DNA of 5,089 nt from Muricomes sp. (GTDB taxonomy: Bacteria; Bacillota; Clostridia; Lachnospirales; Lachnospiraceae): NCBI GenBank assembly GCA_020024675.1, contig JAHHTM010000120.1, positions 1 to 5,089 on the forward strand, in the 5' to 3' direction. Shown piece by piece: positions 1 to 5,089 of the stretch (position 1 is its first letter; each line of letters starts with the position of its first letter). Under the pieces are notes generated by a model. That model saw nothing but the letters and a program-made list of their open reading frames with translations. It made no database searches and was not told the origin of the DNA. Position numbers and translations under genes: made by a program.

Positions 1-6
1 ACATAA

Positions 7-15
7 TGTTATAAT
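7..15 (+). promoter_or_regulatory. Extended -10 promoter element of the zinc-ribbon membrane protein gene
   Basis: The bases TGTTATAAT match the extended -10 consensus TGnTATAAT, with a perfect TATAAT at 10-15. Transcription would start near position 22, leaving a leader of about 35 nt before the ATG at 57. The -35 hexamer would lie left of the window and cannot be seen. An extended -10 can work with a weak -35. The call rests on sequence match only. Confidence 0.5.
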
Positions 16-40
16 GTATTCATTGTATATTACCTAAGAA

Positions 41-47
41 AGAGAGG
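41..47 (+). promoter_or_regulatory. Ribosome binding site setting the start at 57
   Basis: The purine run AGAGAGG lies 9 nt before the ATG at 57. This supports 57 as the native start even though that frame meets a TGA 35 codons later. No in-frame start lies further upstream within the window. Confidence 0.6.
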
Positions 48-56
48 ATTACATAT

Positions 57-1151
57 ATGAAATGTCCGAAATGTGGCAAAGAAGTTGAATTACAGAATAA
101 AAAAGTAGGCACAAACGAAGCTGGCGAACATAATTATAATGAATACGCCATTTGTAGAGATTGAAAAAAACAATGGAATCTCGATAAGCAACGTGCAAAG
201 AAAGCGGAAGAGCTTGCTAAGAAACCTCAGGCACCTGTTGCCAAACCAATTGATGAAAAAGCTGTTGAAAAAAAAGAGCCTAATGCTCCAGCAAAAAAAG
301 TTGCTGAGGTTAAAGGACCTAAAGTTCCAGTGAAAAAATCTAATGAGATTAAAGAACCTGAAGTTCCAGTAAAAAGACCTGTAAAATCAGTTACTTCAGA
401 AACAATAGTCATGAAACCTGTAGATGTGAAAAGTGTAAAAGCTCCAGCAAAAAAAACAGCCGAACCAAAAGCACAACAAGCTCCAGTAAAAAATGCCGAG
501 CCAAAGTATAGTAATATACCACCGAAAAAAGTACGTGCTAATCGTGAAGAAGCCGTAAAAAACAATTACGAAACTATGCTTGCAACAAACCCTGACAACG
601 ATGAAATTTCCAAGAAAAAAGTGGTTCCTAAGTTCCGTATCTTACGTGTGCTGCTTGGAATCCTTTCACTTGCAGCGTTTGGTTTTTTCTGCTACAAAGG
701 ACTGATCGCAGGATTGGATGATGTTACATCTGGTAATCTTACATCAATCGGTTCTATTTATATTATTTTAGCTGCATGTATGCTCGTAAGTGGACTTCTT
801 CTTTTAATCCTTCAGAAAAAGAACGGACTTTTTGCTTTCCTTTTACCTACACTATTTTATCTTGGAAGTGCAGTGTTCGCATTTTTCATGAAAACAAAAG
901 ACTTATTCTTCTTGTATGTTGCAGTGATCATGGCAGTTATGACCATTATCTTACTTATTCTTACTTTTGCTTCTAGAGGCAATGATGAATATGATGATGA
1001 CTTTGACGATGATGATGACTTTGATGAAGAGTTTGACGATGACGATTTCGACGATGATGAGTTTGATGATGACGACTTTGACGATGATGACTTCGACGAT
1101 GATGCCTTCGACGATGATGACTTCGACGATGATGACTTCGATGAAGATTAA
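57..1151 (+). CDS. Zinc-ribbon, four-helix membrane protein with acidic repeat tail; in-frame TGA at codon 36
   Basis: Function unknown. Read through codon 36, the frame encodes 364 residues. Residues 1-36 form a zinc ribbon: C3-P-K-C6 then C33-R-D-TGA, so the TGA sits where the fourth Cys ligand belongs. Residues about 47-190 are a Lys/Ala/Pro-rich, low-complexity basic linker with recurring VPVKK/APAKK-type units. Four hydrophobic helices follow at about 195-215, 230-252, 257-277 and 283-305, predicting both termini in the cytoplasm. Residues about 310-364 are a very acidic tail of DDDDF-like repeats. The start at 57 has a ribosome binding site and promoter. The frame is open for 328 codons after the TGA with the same composition on both sides, so only the one codon is abnormal. 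Without readthrough the products would be a 35-residue peptide and perhaps a 273-residue protein from GTG 330, lacking the ribbon. It may be a recent pseudogene, a sequencing error or a recoded gene. It is transcribed alone and ends at a hairpin terminator. Confidence 0.75.
162..164 (+). other. In-frame TGA at the expected fourth Cys of the zinc ribbon
   Basis: Codon 36 of the frame starting at 57 is TGA. It follows TGT-AGA-GAT (C-R-D), so it falls at the last position of a CxxC knuckle that pairs with the first knuckle CPKC. A single base change from TGC or TGT gives TGA. The stop is followed by a run of A, with seven A in total counting its own third base, a context in which a miscall is possible. 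Tryptophan is encoded by TGG at 174-176, four codons later, so this is not a Mycoplasma-type code. Confidence 0.85.
225..510 (+). repeat. Degenerate Lys/Ala/Pro-rich coding repeat (linker)
   Basis: This stretch encodes recurring short units such as APVAK, APAKK, VPVKK, VPVKR and APVKN at irregular spacing. At the DNA level, CCAGCAAAAAAA-like and CCAGTAAAAA-like segments recur near 288-298, 326-336, 366-376, 443-456 and 482-492. The result is a basic, probably disordered arm similar in composition to histone H1-like tails. Runs of seven or eight A make it prone to slippage, but the frame is intact here. Confidence 0.6.
1035..1139 (+). repeat. 15-bp tandem repeat encoding the (D/E)DDDF-type acidic tail
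   Basis: Seven consecutive 15-bp units run from 1035 to 1139. The last four (1080, 1095, 1110, 1125) are nearly identical to GACGATGATGACTTC, with one variant encoding Ala in place of Asp in the second. Earlier units differ at synonymous third positions and one Asp/Glu change. Irregular 18-bp and 12-bp units lie just upstream at 1005-1034. Unit length is a multiple of three, so gain or loss of copies would change tail length without shifting frame. Confidence 0.85.
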
Positions 1152-1166
1152 ATAAATATTTAGTTT

Positions 1167-1196
1167 AAAAGCGTTTCCTTTTTGGGAAACGCTTTT
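1167..1196. terminator. Bidirectional intrinsic terminator between convergent genes
   Basis: The arms AAAAGCGTTTCC (1167-1178) and GGAAACGCTTTT (1185-1196) are perfect 12-bp complements around a 6-nt loop. On the plus strand the stem runs into CTTTT, and on the minus strand the 3' arm also ends in TTTT. It sits 15 nt after the stop of the zinc-ribbon gene and 3 nt beyond the stop of the carboxypeptidase, so it can serve both. Confidence 0.9.
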
Positions 1197-1199
1197 CTT

Positions 1200-2684
1200 T
1201 TAGTTATATTTTTTTGTAAAATAATCAAGAAGTGGGCGTGCACTAATTTCCTTATGACACACTCTTTGCAGTACTTCTTTTGAAGTATACAGACTTCCAT
1301 ACTGATGAATCTTTTCATTAAGCCACAACGTAATTTCTTTAATCTTACCCTTTGAAAGGATGTCATCTATACTTCCAAGTTCTTCTTCGATCTGTTCTAG
1401 CAACATTCCATCATATATAGATCCAAGAAGGTAAGACGGAAAATATCCAAAGCTACCATCTGACCAATGCATATCCTGCATAATCCCTTCTGCATCACTC
1501 TTAGGACGAACTCCTAAAAGCTCCAACATTTTTTTATTCCATAATTCTGGAAGGTCTTTTGTTGGAATATTGTCGATAAAAATTGCTTTTTCCATCTCAT
1601 ATCGTAAAATAATATGCATGCAATATGTGACCTCATCTGCATCCACACGTATGAGACTCGGTCTGACAACATTTACAGCCTGCATAAATACGTCTAATGG
1701 AACCTTTTTCAATTGTGGATGAATCTCTGTAATCTTATCATATACTGGAATCCAGAAATTTTTATTTCTTCCCAACATATTTTCATAAAATCTTGACTGA
1801 CTTTCATGCAGTCCCATAAGATTTATCTGTTCTACCGCTGTTCCTATATATTTGTCACTGATATTCTGCTCAAAAATAGCGTGACCACCTTCATGAATTG
1901 CACTAAACATAGAGGAAATCGGTGCTTCTTCATCATAAGAATTTGTTATTCTTACATCTCCATGACACAATGTTATGGTAAATGGATGGACACTCTCTGC
2001 TGTTGTTCCACGATCAAAATTAAATCCGATATACTCAAGCAATAGATCCTGGACTCTCTTTTGGGATAGCACATCATATTTTCCATTTAAAACAGAAAGA
2101 TCCGGTTCTGGTCTGGATGTAATCTTTTTAATCAATGGGCAGAGTCCTTCTTTTAACTCCTCAAAAATTGTATCAATCGTATGACTGTCCATTCCTTCTT
2201 CATACATATCAAGAAGAACTTCATAAACATCTTTTTCTGGTTCAATGTAATGAACAAACTCTTTCGTCATAGAAATAATCTTATCAAGATGTGGTTCATA
2301 AATTGAAAAATCATCTTTTTGTTTCGCTTCTTCCCATGCATGTTCTGATCTTGCCTTTTCCGTTACAAATTCTGTATAAAACGCTTCTGGAACTCTTTTA
2401 AATCTCGTATAATCTCTTAGTTCTCTTTTAATAGTTAATTTCATCCCGTCATCAAGCTTTGAAAGATTCTCTGTTTTTGCAAGTTCTGAAAGAAGCTGTC
2501 CATATTCTTCTGATGTAGACAATTTGAACTTTTCTGTCGAAAAAAATCCCAACGATTCAATTTTACTATCCACAGAATCTTTTGGTGACGCTGTCTGCAT
2601 GTCCCAGGCAAGCATTGTACCTGCTTGTTCATATTGTTTCATCCTTTTATAATATTCTTTGAATTTTTTTAATGTTTGCTCCAT
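1200..2684 (-). CDS. M32-family metallocarboxypeptidase (carboxypeptidase Taq type)
   Basis: Encodes a 494-residue zinc carboxypeptidase that removes C-terminal amino acids from peptides. It has no signal peptide, so it should act in the cytoplasm in peptide turnover. Its length matches the usual near-500 residues of the family. Visible M32 signatures in order are HPF (233-235), DVRIT (243-247), the metal-binding HEGGH motif (264-268, with E265 as the general base), GLHESQSR (291-298, E294 as third metal ligand), RPSLIRVDADEVTY (341-354), and GVRPKSDAEG followed by HWSDGSFGYFPSY (391-418). The ATG at 2684 is preceded by GGAGGT with about 5 nt spacing and by an extended -10 element. The gene is a single unit, divergent from the binding-protein gene and convergent with the zinc-ribbon gene. 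All expected catalytic residues are present. Function is assigned from family motifs; substrate preference cannot be read from the sequence. Confidence 0.95.
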   Translation of the reverse strand: MEQTLKKFKEYYKRMKQYEQAGTMLAWDMQTASPKDSVDSKIESLGFFSTEKFKLSTSEEYGQLLSELAKTENLSKLDDGMKLTIKRELRDYTRFKRVPEAFYTEFVTEKARSEHAWEEAKQKDDFSIYEPHLDKIISMTKEFVHYIEPEKDVYEVLLDMYEEGMDSHTIDTIFEELKEGLCPLIKKITSRPEPDLSVLNGKYDVLSQKRVQDLLLEYIGFNFDRGTTAESVHPFTITLCHGDVRITNSYDEEAPISSMFSAIHEGGHAIFEQNISDKYIGTAVEQINLMGLHESQSRFYENMLGRNKNFWIPVYDKITEIHPQLKKVPLDVFMQAVNVVRPSLIRVDADEVTYCMHIILRYEMEKAIFIDNIPTKDLPELWNKKMLELLGVRPKSDAEGIMQDMHWSDGSFGYFPSYLLGSIYDGMLLEQIEEELGSIDDILSKGKIKEITLWLNEKIHQYGSLYTSKEVLQRVCHKEISARPLLDYFTKKYN

Positions 2685-2714
2685 ATATACCTCCAGATTC
2701 TTTTATTAGGGATA

Positions 2715-2723
2715 AGTATAACA
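2715..2723 (-). promoter_or_regulatory. Extended -10 promoter for the carboxypeptidase gene
   Basis: Read on the minus strand the bases are TGTTATACT, matching TGnTATAAT at all but one position. The predicted start lies near 2708, giving a leader of about 23 nt containing GGAGGT at 2689-2694. The -35 position at 17-bp spacing holds only a weak TATGAA. Confidence 0.45.
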
Positions 2724-2727
2724 CATT

Positions 2728-2733
2728 TATAAT
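2728..2733 (+). promoter_or_regulatory. Candidate -10 box for the substrate-binding protein gene
   Basis: A perfect TATAAT lies 47 nt before the ATG at 2781. No good TTGACA-like hexamer is found at 16-18 bp upstream, so strength is uncertain. It is separated by 7 bp from the opposing -10 box on the minus strand. In such AT-rich DNA a chance match is possible. Confidence 0.35.
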
Positions 2734-2769
2734 ATTCTTCATATATTAATTAGAAAGTTGTGTCTTTAC

Positions 2770-2774
2770 AGGAG
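2770..2774 (+). promoter_or_regulatory. Ribosome binding site that fixes the lipoprotein start at 2781
   Basis: AGGAG lies 6 nt before ATG 2781. The alternative in-frame GTG at 2760 would put this site inside the coding region and place seven extra residues before the Lys-Lys of the signal peptide, so it is rejected. Confidence 0.8.
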
Positions 2775-2780
2775 ATCTTC

Positions 2781-3821
2781 ATGAAAAAACTTAATTTTTT
2801 TATTTCTCTTGCAGCCTCACTGAGTTTGATTCTTTTAAGTGGCTGCTCGTCCGACAAATCAGTATCTAATGTTTCTAAACCAACCTCATCCCAAGGAACA
2901 CAAAAAGTTATTGAAAAAATAACACTAAACGAAGTGGCTCATTCTATTTTTTATGCTCCTTTGTATGTTGCCATTGAACGTGGTTACTTTCGTGATGAAG
3001 GGATTGATCTTAACCTTGTATGTGGATTTGGCGCTGATAAAACAATGACTGCACTTCTATCTGGAGAAGCTGACATTGGTTTTATGGGTTCAGAGTCTTC
3101 CATTTATACCTTTAATGAAGGAGCCAACGATCCTTTTGTGAACTTTGCGCAACTTACTCAAAGAGCAGGAAATTTTCTTGTTTCGAGAGAAAAATATCCA
3201 AACTTTTCCTGGAATGACTTGAAAGGAAAAACTGTAATTGGCGGACGAAAAGGTGGAATGCCTCAGATGGTCTTTGAATATGTTCTTAAACAAAATCATC
3301 TTGATCCTTCCACTGATCTGGCCATTGAGCAGGGAATTGATTTTGGTTCAACTGCTGCCGCTTTTGCAGAAGGACAGGGAGACTTTACGGTAGAGTTTGA
3401 ACCAGGTGCCACAAAACTGGAACAAGAAGGGAAAGGTTCTGTTGTTGCTTCTCTAGGAGAAAGCAGCGGTTTCGTACCTTATACAGCCTTCTGTGCAAAA
3501 GAAAGTTTTATTCAGAAAAATCCTGACTTGATCCAACATTTTACAAATGCTCTGCAAAAAGGAATGAATGATGTACAAACAATGTCACCTGAAGAAATTG
3601 CAATCGTCATCGAACCTCAGTTTCCTGAAACCAATCGTGATACAATCACAACTATTGTATCCAGATATGCAGCACAAAATACATGGAAAGACAATTTAAT
3701 ATTTGAAAAAGAAAGTTTTGAGTTGCTCCAGGATATTCTCGAAAGCGCCGGTGAATTGAAACAACGTGTTTCTTATGAATCACTTGTAAATACAGAATTT
3801 GCATCAAAATCAGTTCAATAA
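2781..3821 (+). CDS. ABC transporter substrate-binding lipoprotein, NMT1/SsuA/TauA-like
   Basis: Encodes a 346-residue extracytoplasmic solute receptor. It begins with a lipoprotein signal peptide: K2-K3, a hydrophobic stretch to L19, and the lipobox L-S-G-C with C22 as the lipidated residue, so the mature protein is membrane-anchored on the outer face. A Ser/Thr-rich spacer (about 23-43) leads to a type-2 periplasmic-binding fold of the COG0715 kind. Family features are HSIFYAPLYVAIERGYF (54-70), ALLSGEADIGF (92-102), DLKGKTVIGG (146-155), and the GQGDFTVEFEP segment (198-208). Relatives bind taurine, alkanesulfonates, nitrate or pyrimidine/thiamine precursors; the ligand here cannot be told from sequence. 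No permease or ATPase gene adjoins it: the upstream gene is divergent and a terminator follows directly. It must therefore use transporter parts encoded elsewhere, or serve as an extra receptor. No riboswitch-like leader is visible in the 96-bp upstream gap. Confidence 0.88.
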   Translation: MKKLNFFISLAASLSLILLSGCSSDKSVSNVSKPTSSQGTQKVIEKITLNEVAHSIFYAPLYVAIERGYFRDEGIDLNLVCGFGADKTMTALLSGEADIGFMGSESSIYTFNEGANDPFVNFAQLTQRAGNFLVSREKYPNFSWNDLKGKTVIGGRKGGMPQMVFEYVLKQNHLDPSTDLAIEQGIDFGSTAAAFAEGQGDFTVEFEPGATKLEQEGKGSVVASLGESSGFVPYTAFCAKESFIQKNPDLIQHFTNALQKGMNDVQTMSPEEIAIVIEPQFPETNRDTITTIVSRYAAQNTWKDNLIFEKESFELLQDILESAGELKQRVSYESLVNTEFASKSVQ

Positions 3822-3823
3822 AA

Positions 3824-3850
3824 AAATCCCCGGCCAAGTGCCGGGGATTT
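3824..3850. terminator. Bidirectional intrinsic terminator between the binding-protein gene and psd
   Basis: The arms AAATCCCCGGC (3824-3834) and GCCGGGGATTT (3840-3850) are perfect 11-bp complements around the loop CAAGT. The GC-rich core and location 3 nt past each stop codon indicate a shared terminator. The U-run is better on the minus strand (six T from 3826 down to 3821) than on the plus strand (ATTTCTATT), so it may act more strongly for psd. Confidence 0.9.
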
Positions 3851-3853
3851 CTA

Positions 3854-4738
3854 TTAGCATAATCTATACGCTTCTCCTAATTTTTCTCCCATTTTTACAA
3901 TAGTTTCATATCCTTTTTCCGTATTCTTTTTGAATCGTTCTTCAAAGATAACTGCATCTTTTTGCAAAAGTAAAATTACGGTAGATCCTCCAAATTCAAA
4001 TTGTCCTTTTTCCTGTCCTCTGCAAACCTGAGAATGTCCATGATGATTTACAATCTTTCCTACCAGAAGAGCTCCTACCTCCATCATAAGTATTGTTTTG
4101 AAATGTTCACTTTTTAACAATGAAAACTCTCTTGTGTTTTCCTTATATATCGGGGTAATGTCATTCGCTATCGGATTTACTGTGTGCAAAACTCCGGGAA
4201 TGTGATAATTACAAGACTTTTCTCCATCATCTACATAGCAATATCTATGATAATCTTCTACTGTAAGACGAAATACACACGCATATCCACCCTCAAATTT
4301 TTTAGCAAGTTTTTTAGATCTGAGCAGCGATGCCAGAGTGTATCTTGTATTTTTAATATCAAAACAGTTTGTACCCTCTCCATTTTTTAAAATTGGATAC
4401 AATGAAAATCTTCCATCACAAGGACTTGCAAATACGCCATCTTCTTCTGGAAACTGACGTAACTTAGCTTTGATCTTTCTTGTAAAGAAATCATTATATG
4501 AACAATATGTACTTTTTACATACTGTCCCATATCTATTTTATTATGTTTCACGAATGGTTCAATCAGAAAAACAGAAAATCTACTGTCTAGAAATCTTCC
4601 TACAATTTTTGATATCCATGGTTGTACAAGTATTTTTAGTATACTTCTTCCCCATATTGAATAATACAACTTTTTAAGCAACTTGTCCTGACTTGAATCT
4701 TCTGTATAAATATTTCCTTCTCTATCTACTGACTTCAT
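3854..4738 (-). CDS. psd: Phosphatidylserine decarboxylase proenzyme
   Basis: Encodes a 294-residue enzyme that decarboxylates phosphatidylserine to phosphatidylethanolamine at the cytoplasmic membrane. The self-cleavage site is G250-G251-S252-T253 in the context FEFGGSTVILL. Cutting before S252 would give a 251-residue beta chain and a 43-residue alpha chain whose N-terminal Ser becomes the pyruvoyl cofactor. Other family motifs are YNDFFTRKIK (81-90), ASPCDGRF (104-111, with D108 as the expected catalytic Asp), DYHRY (162-166, H164), VNPIAND (187-193) and GALLVGKIV (222-230). GGST rather than LGST is common in Gram-positive enzymes. The position matching the second His of the E. coli DYHRVH motif is Cys167. 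The start at 4738 has AAGGGG 5 nt upstream. The gene follows pssA by 11 bp, so the two are almost certainly co-transcribed and catalyse successive steps. It ends at the hairpin at 3824-3850. Confidence 0.95.
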   Translation of the reverse strand: MKSVDREGNIYTEDSSQDKLLKKLYYSIWGRSILKILVQPWISKIVGRFLDSRFSVFLIEPFVKHNKIDMGQYVKSTYCSYNDFFTRKIKAKLRQFPEEDGVFASPCDGRFSLYPILKNGEGTNCFDIKNTRYTLASLLRSKKLAKKFEGGYACVFRLTVEDYHRYCYVDDGEKSCNYHIPGVLHTVNPIANDITPIYKENTREFSLLKSEHFKTILMMEVGALLVGKIVNHHGHSQVCRGQEKGQFEFGGSTVILLLQKDAVIFEERFKKNTEKGYETIVKMGEKLGEAYRLC

Positions 4739-4749
4739 TTTTTCCCCTT

Positions 4750-5089
4750 TTATATTCTACGTATCCAGTAAAGCCGTGGCCATCCCTGGCGAAAACTTAT
4801 TTTATAACGTGTAAACAACAGCATGATAAGTACTGCAGTTCCAACTACAGTCACAATTACTGTCAACATAGCATTTGACGGCTTTCTAAGACGAAAATTA
4901 ACAACAAAAAGAATGCCCACAATAAGCAGCGCCAAATGTAACAGAAGACGAAATACACCATCCGAAACTGCAAATTGAACCATAAACACAAGTGGTAGTA
5001 CAATTGCCATCGAAGTGATTGGTAGTCCTCTGTAAAATTTCTCTCCTGATTCCGTAACAAGTGCATTTTTTGCTTCCATTACATTAAAA
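4750..5089 (-). CDS. pssA: CDP-diacylglycerol-serine O-phosphatidyltransferase, C-terminal part
   Basis: This is the 3' end of a gene whose start lies beyond the right edge. The frame stays open to the edge, and the residues before the internal Met at 5079 read F-N-V, giving FNVMEAK, which matches the PssA region usually seen as AYFNV-x-E. About 113 residues are visible. Next comes GEKFYRGLPITS, a PssA hallmark, then hydrophobic helices around IVLPLVFMVQFA, LLLHLALLIVGILFVV and LTVIVTVVGTAVLIMLLF, and a basic C-terminus. The enzyme joins CDP-diacylglycerol and serine to make phosphatidylserine in the membrane. The catalytic CDP-alcohol phosphotransferase motif (DGxxAR...GxxxD) would lie outside the window. 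The short downstream gap to psd supports the assignment, because psd uses its product. Confidence 0.88.
   Translation of the reverse strand, partial: FNVMEAKNALVTESGEKFYRGLPITSMAIVLPLVFMVQFAVSDGVFRLLLHLALLIVGILFVVNFRLRKPSNAMLTVIVTVVGTAVLIMLLFTRYKISFRQGWPRLYWIRRI

Noticed and set aside
165..220. Possible SECIS hairpin just after the TGA
   Set aside because: Only weak pairings were found by eye: GCA/TGC at 188-196 with a 3-nt loop, and AGCAA (187-191) with TTGCT (214-218) across a 22-nt loop. Neither gives a stable stem with a G-containing apical loop at the usual distance. A folding program was not available.
227..565. 112-codon open frame on the minus strand
   Set aside because: It is the antisense shadow of the Lys/Ala/Pro-rich linker. 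Its low-complexity Phe/Thr/Gly/Ala composition follows from that, and the plus-strand gene explains the region.
57..1151. Alternative genetic code in which TGA is a sense codon
   Set aside because: No other gene in the window has an in-frame TGA, and tryptophan is encoded by TGG, including four codons after the TGA. All complete genes stop with TAA, so the window gives no support for reassignment.
967..1155. 62-codon Met/Thr-rich plus-strand frame
   Set aside because: It is the out-of-frame reading of the Asp/Phe repeat, where GATGAT becomes ATG-rich.
1160..2632. Short open frames overlapping the carboxypeptidase on both strands
   Set aside because: They lack ribosome binding sites and recognisable motifs, while the 494-residue M32 frame accounts for the whole interval.
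2760..2780. GTG at 2760 as start of the binding protein
   Set aside because: It has no ribosome binding site, would place the AGGAG at 2770-2774 inside the gene, and puts acidic and polar residues ahead of a normal lipoprotein signal peptide that begins at 2781.
5077..5079. ATG at 5079 as the true start of the rightmost gene
   Set aside because: The frame is open upstream to the window edge and encodes FNV before this Met, matching PssA. No ribosome binding site precedes it, so it is an internal Met.

Overview
The window is AT-rich DNA with short intergenic gaps, consensus-like GGAGG ribosome binding sites, TAA stops on every complete gene, a lipoprotein-type solute-binding protein and a clustered pssA-psd pair. 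Together these suggest a low-GC Firmicute, most likely a gut Clostridia/Lachnospiraceae-type bacterium. That placement is inferred from protein style; no rRNA or marker gene is present.

Layout, left to right. (1) 57-1151 (+): a four-helix membrane protein with an N-terminal zinc ribbon, a Lys/Ala/Pro-rich linker and a very acidic Asp/Phe repeat tail. Its reading frame holds one in-frame TGA at 162-164, exactly where the fourth zinc-binding Cys is expected (CxxC...Cxx-TGA). An extended -10 promoter and a ribosome binding site precede it. (2) 1167-1196: a perfect 12-bp hairpin terminator shared with the convergent next gene. (3) 1200-2684 (-): an M32-family metallocarboxypeptidase with all signature motifs. 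(4) 2685-2780: a short divergent promoter region with two -10 boxes only a few bases apart. (5) 2781-3821 (+): a lipoprotein substrate-binding protein of the NMT1/SsuA/TauA type, with no permease or ATPase beside it. (6) 3824-3850: a perfect 11-bp hairpin terminator between convergent genes. (7) 3854-4738 (-): phosphatidylserine decarboxylase. (8) 4750-5089 (-): the C-terminal part of phosphatidylserine synthase, running off the right edge.

The last two genes form an operon for consecutive steps, CDP-diacylglycerol + serine to phosphatidylserine to phosphatidylethanolamine. The carboxypeptidase and the binding protein are divergent single-gene units, each closed by a hairpin. The most notable observation is the TGA in the zinc ribbon. 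It is either a recent nonsense mutation, a sequencing error beside an A-run, or a recoded codon; no convincing SECIS hairpin is visible by eye, so the first two are favoured. No gene-free stretch exceeds 300 bases, and no tRNA, rRNA, CRISPR array or mobile element was seen.
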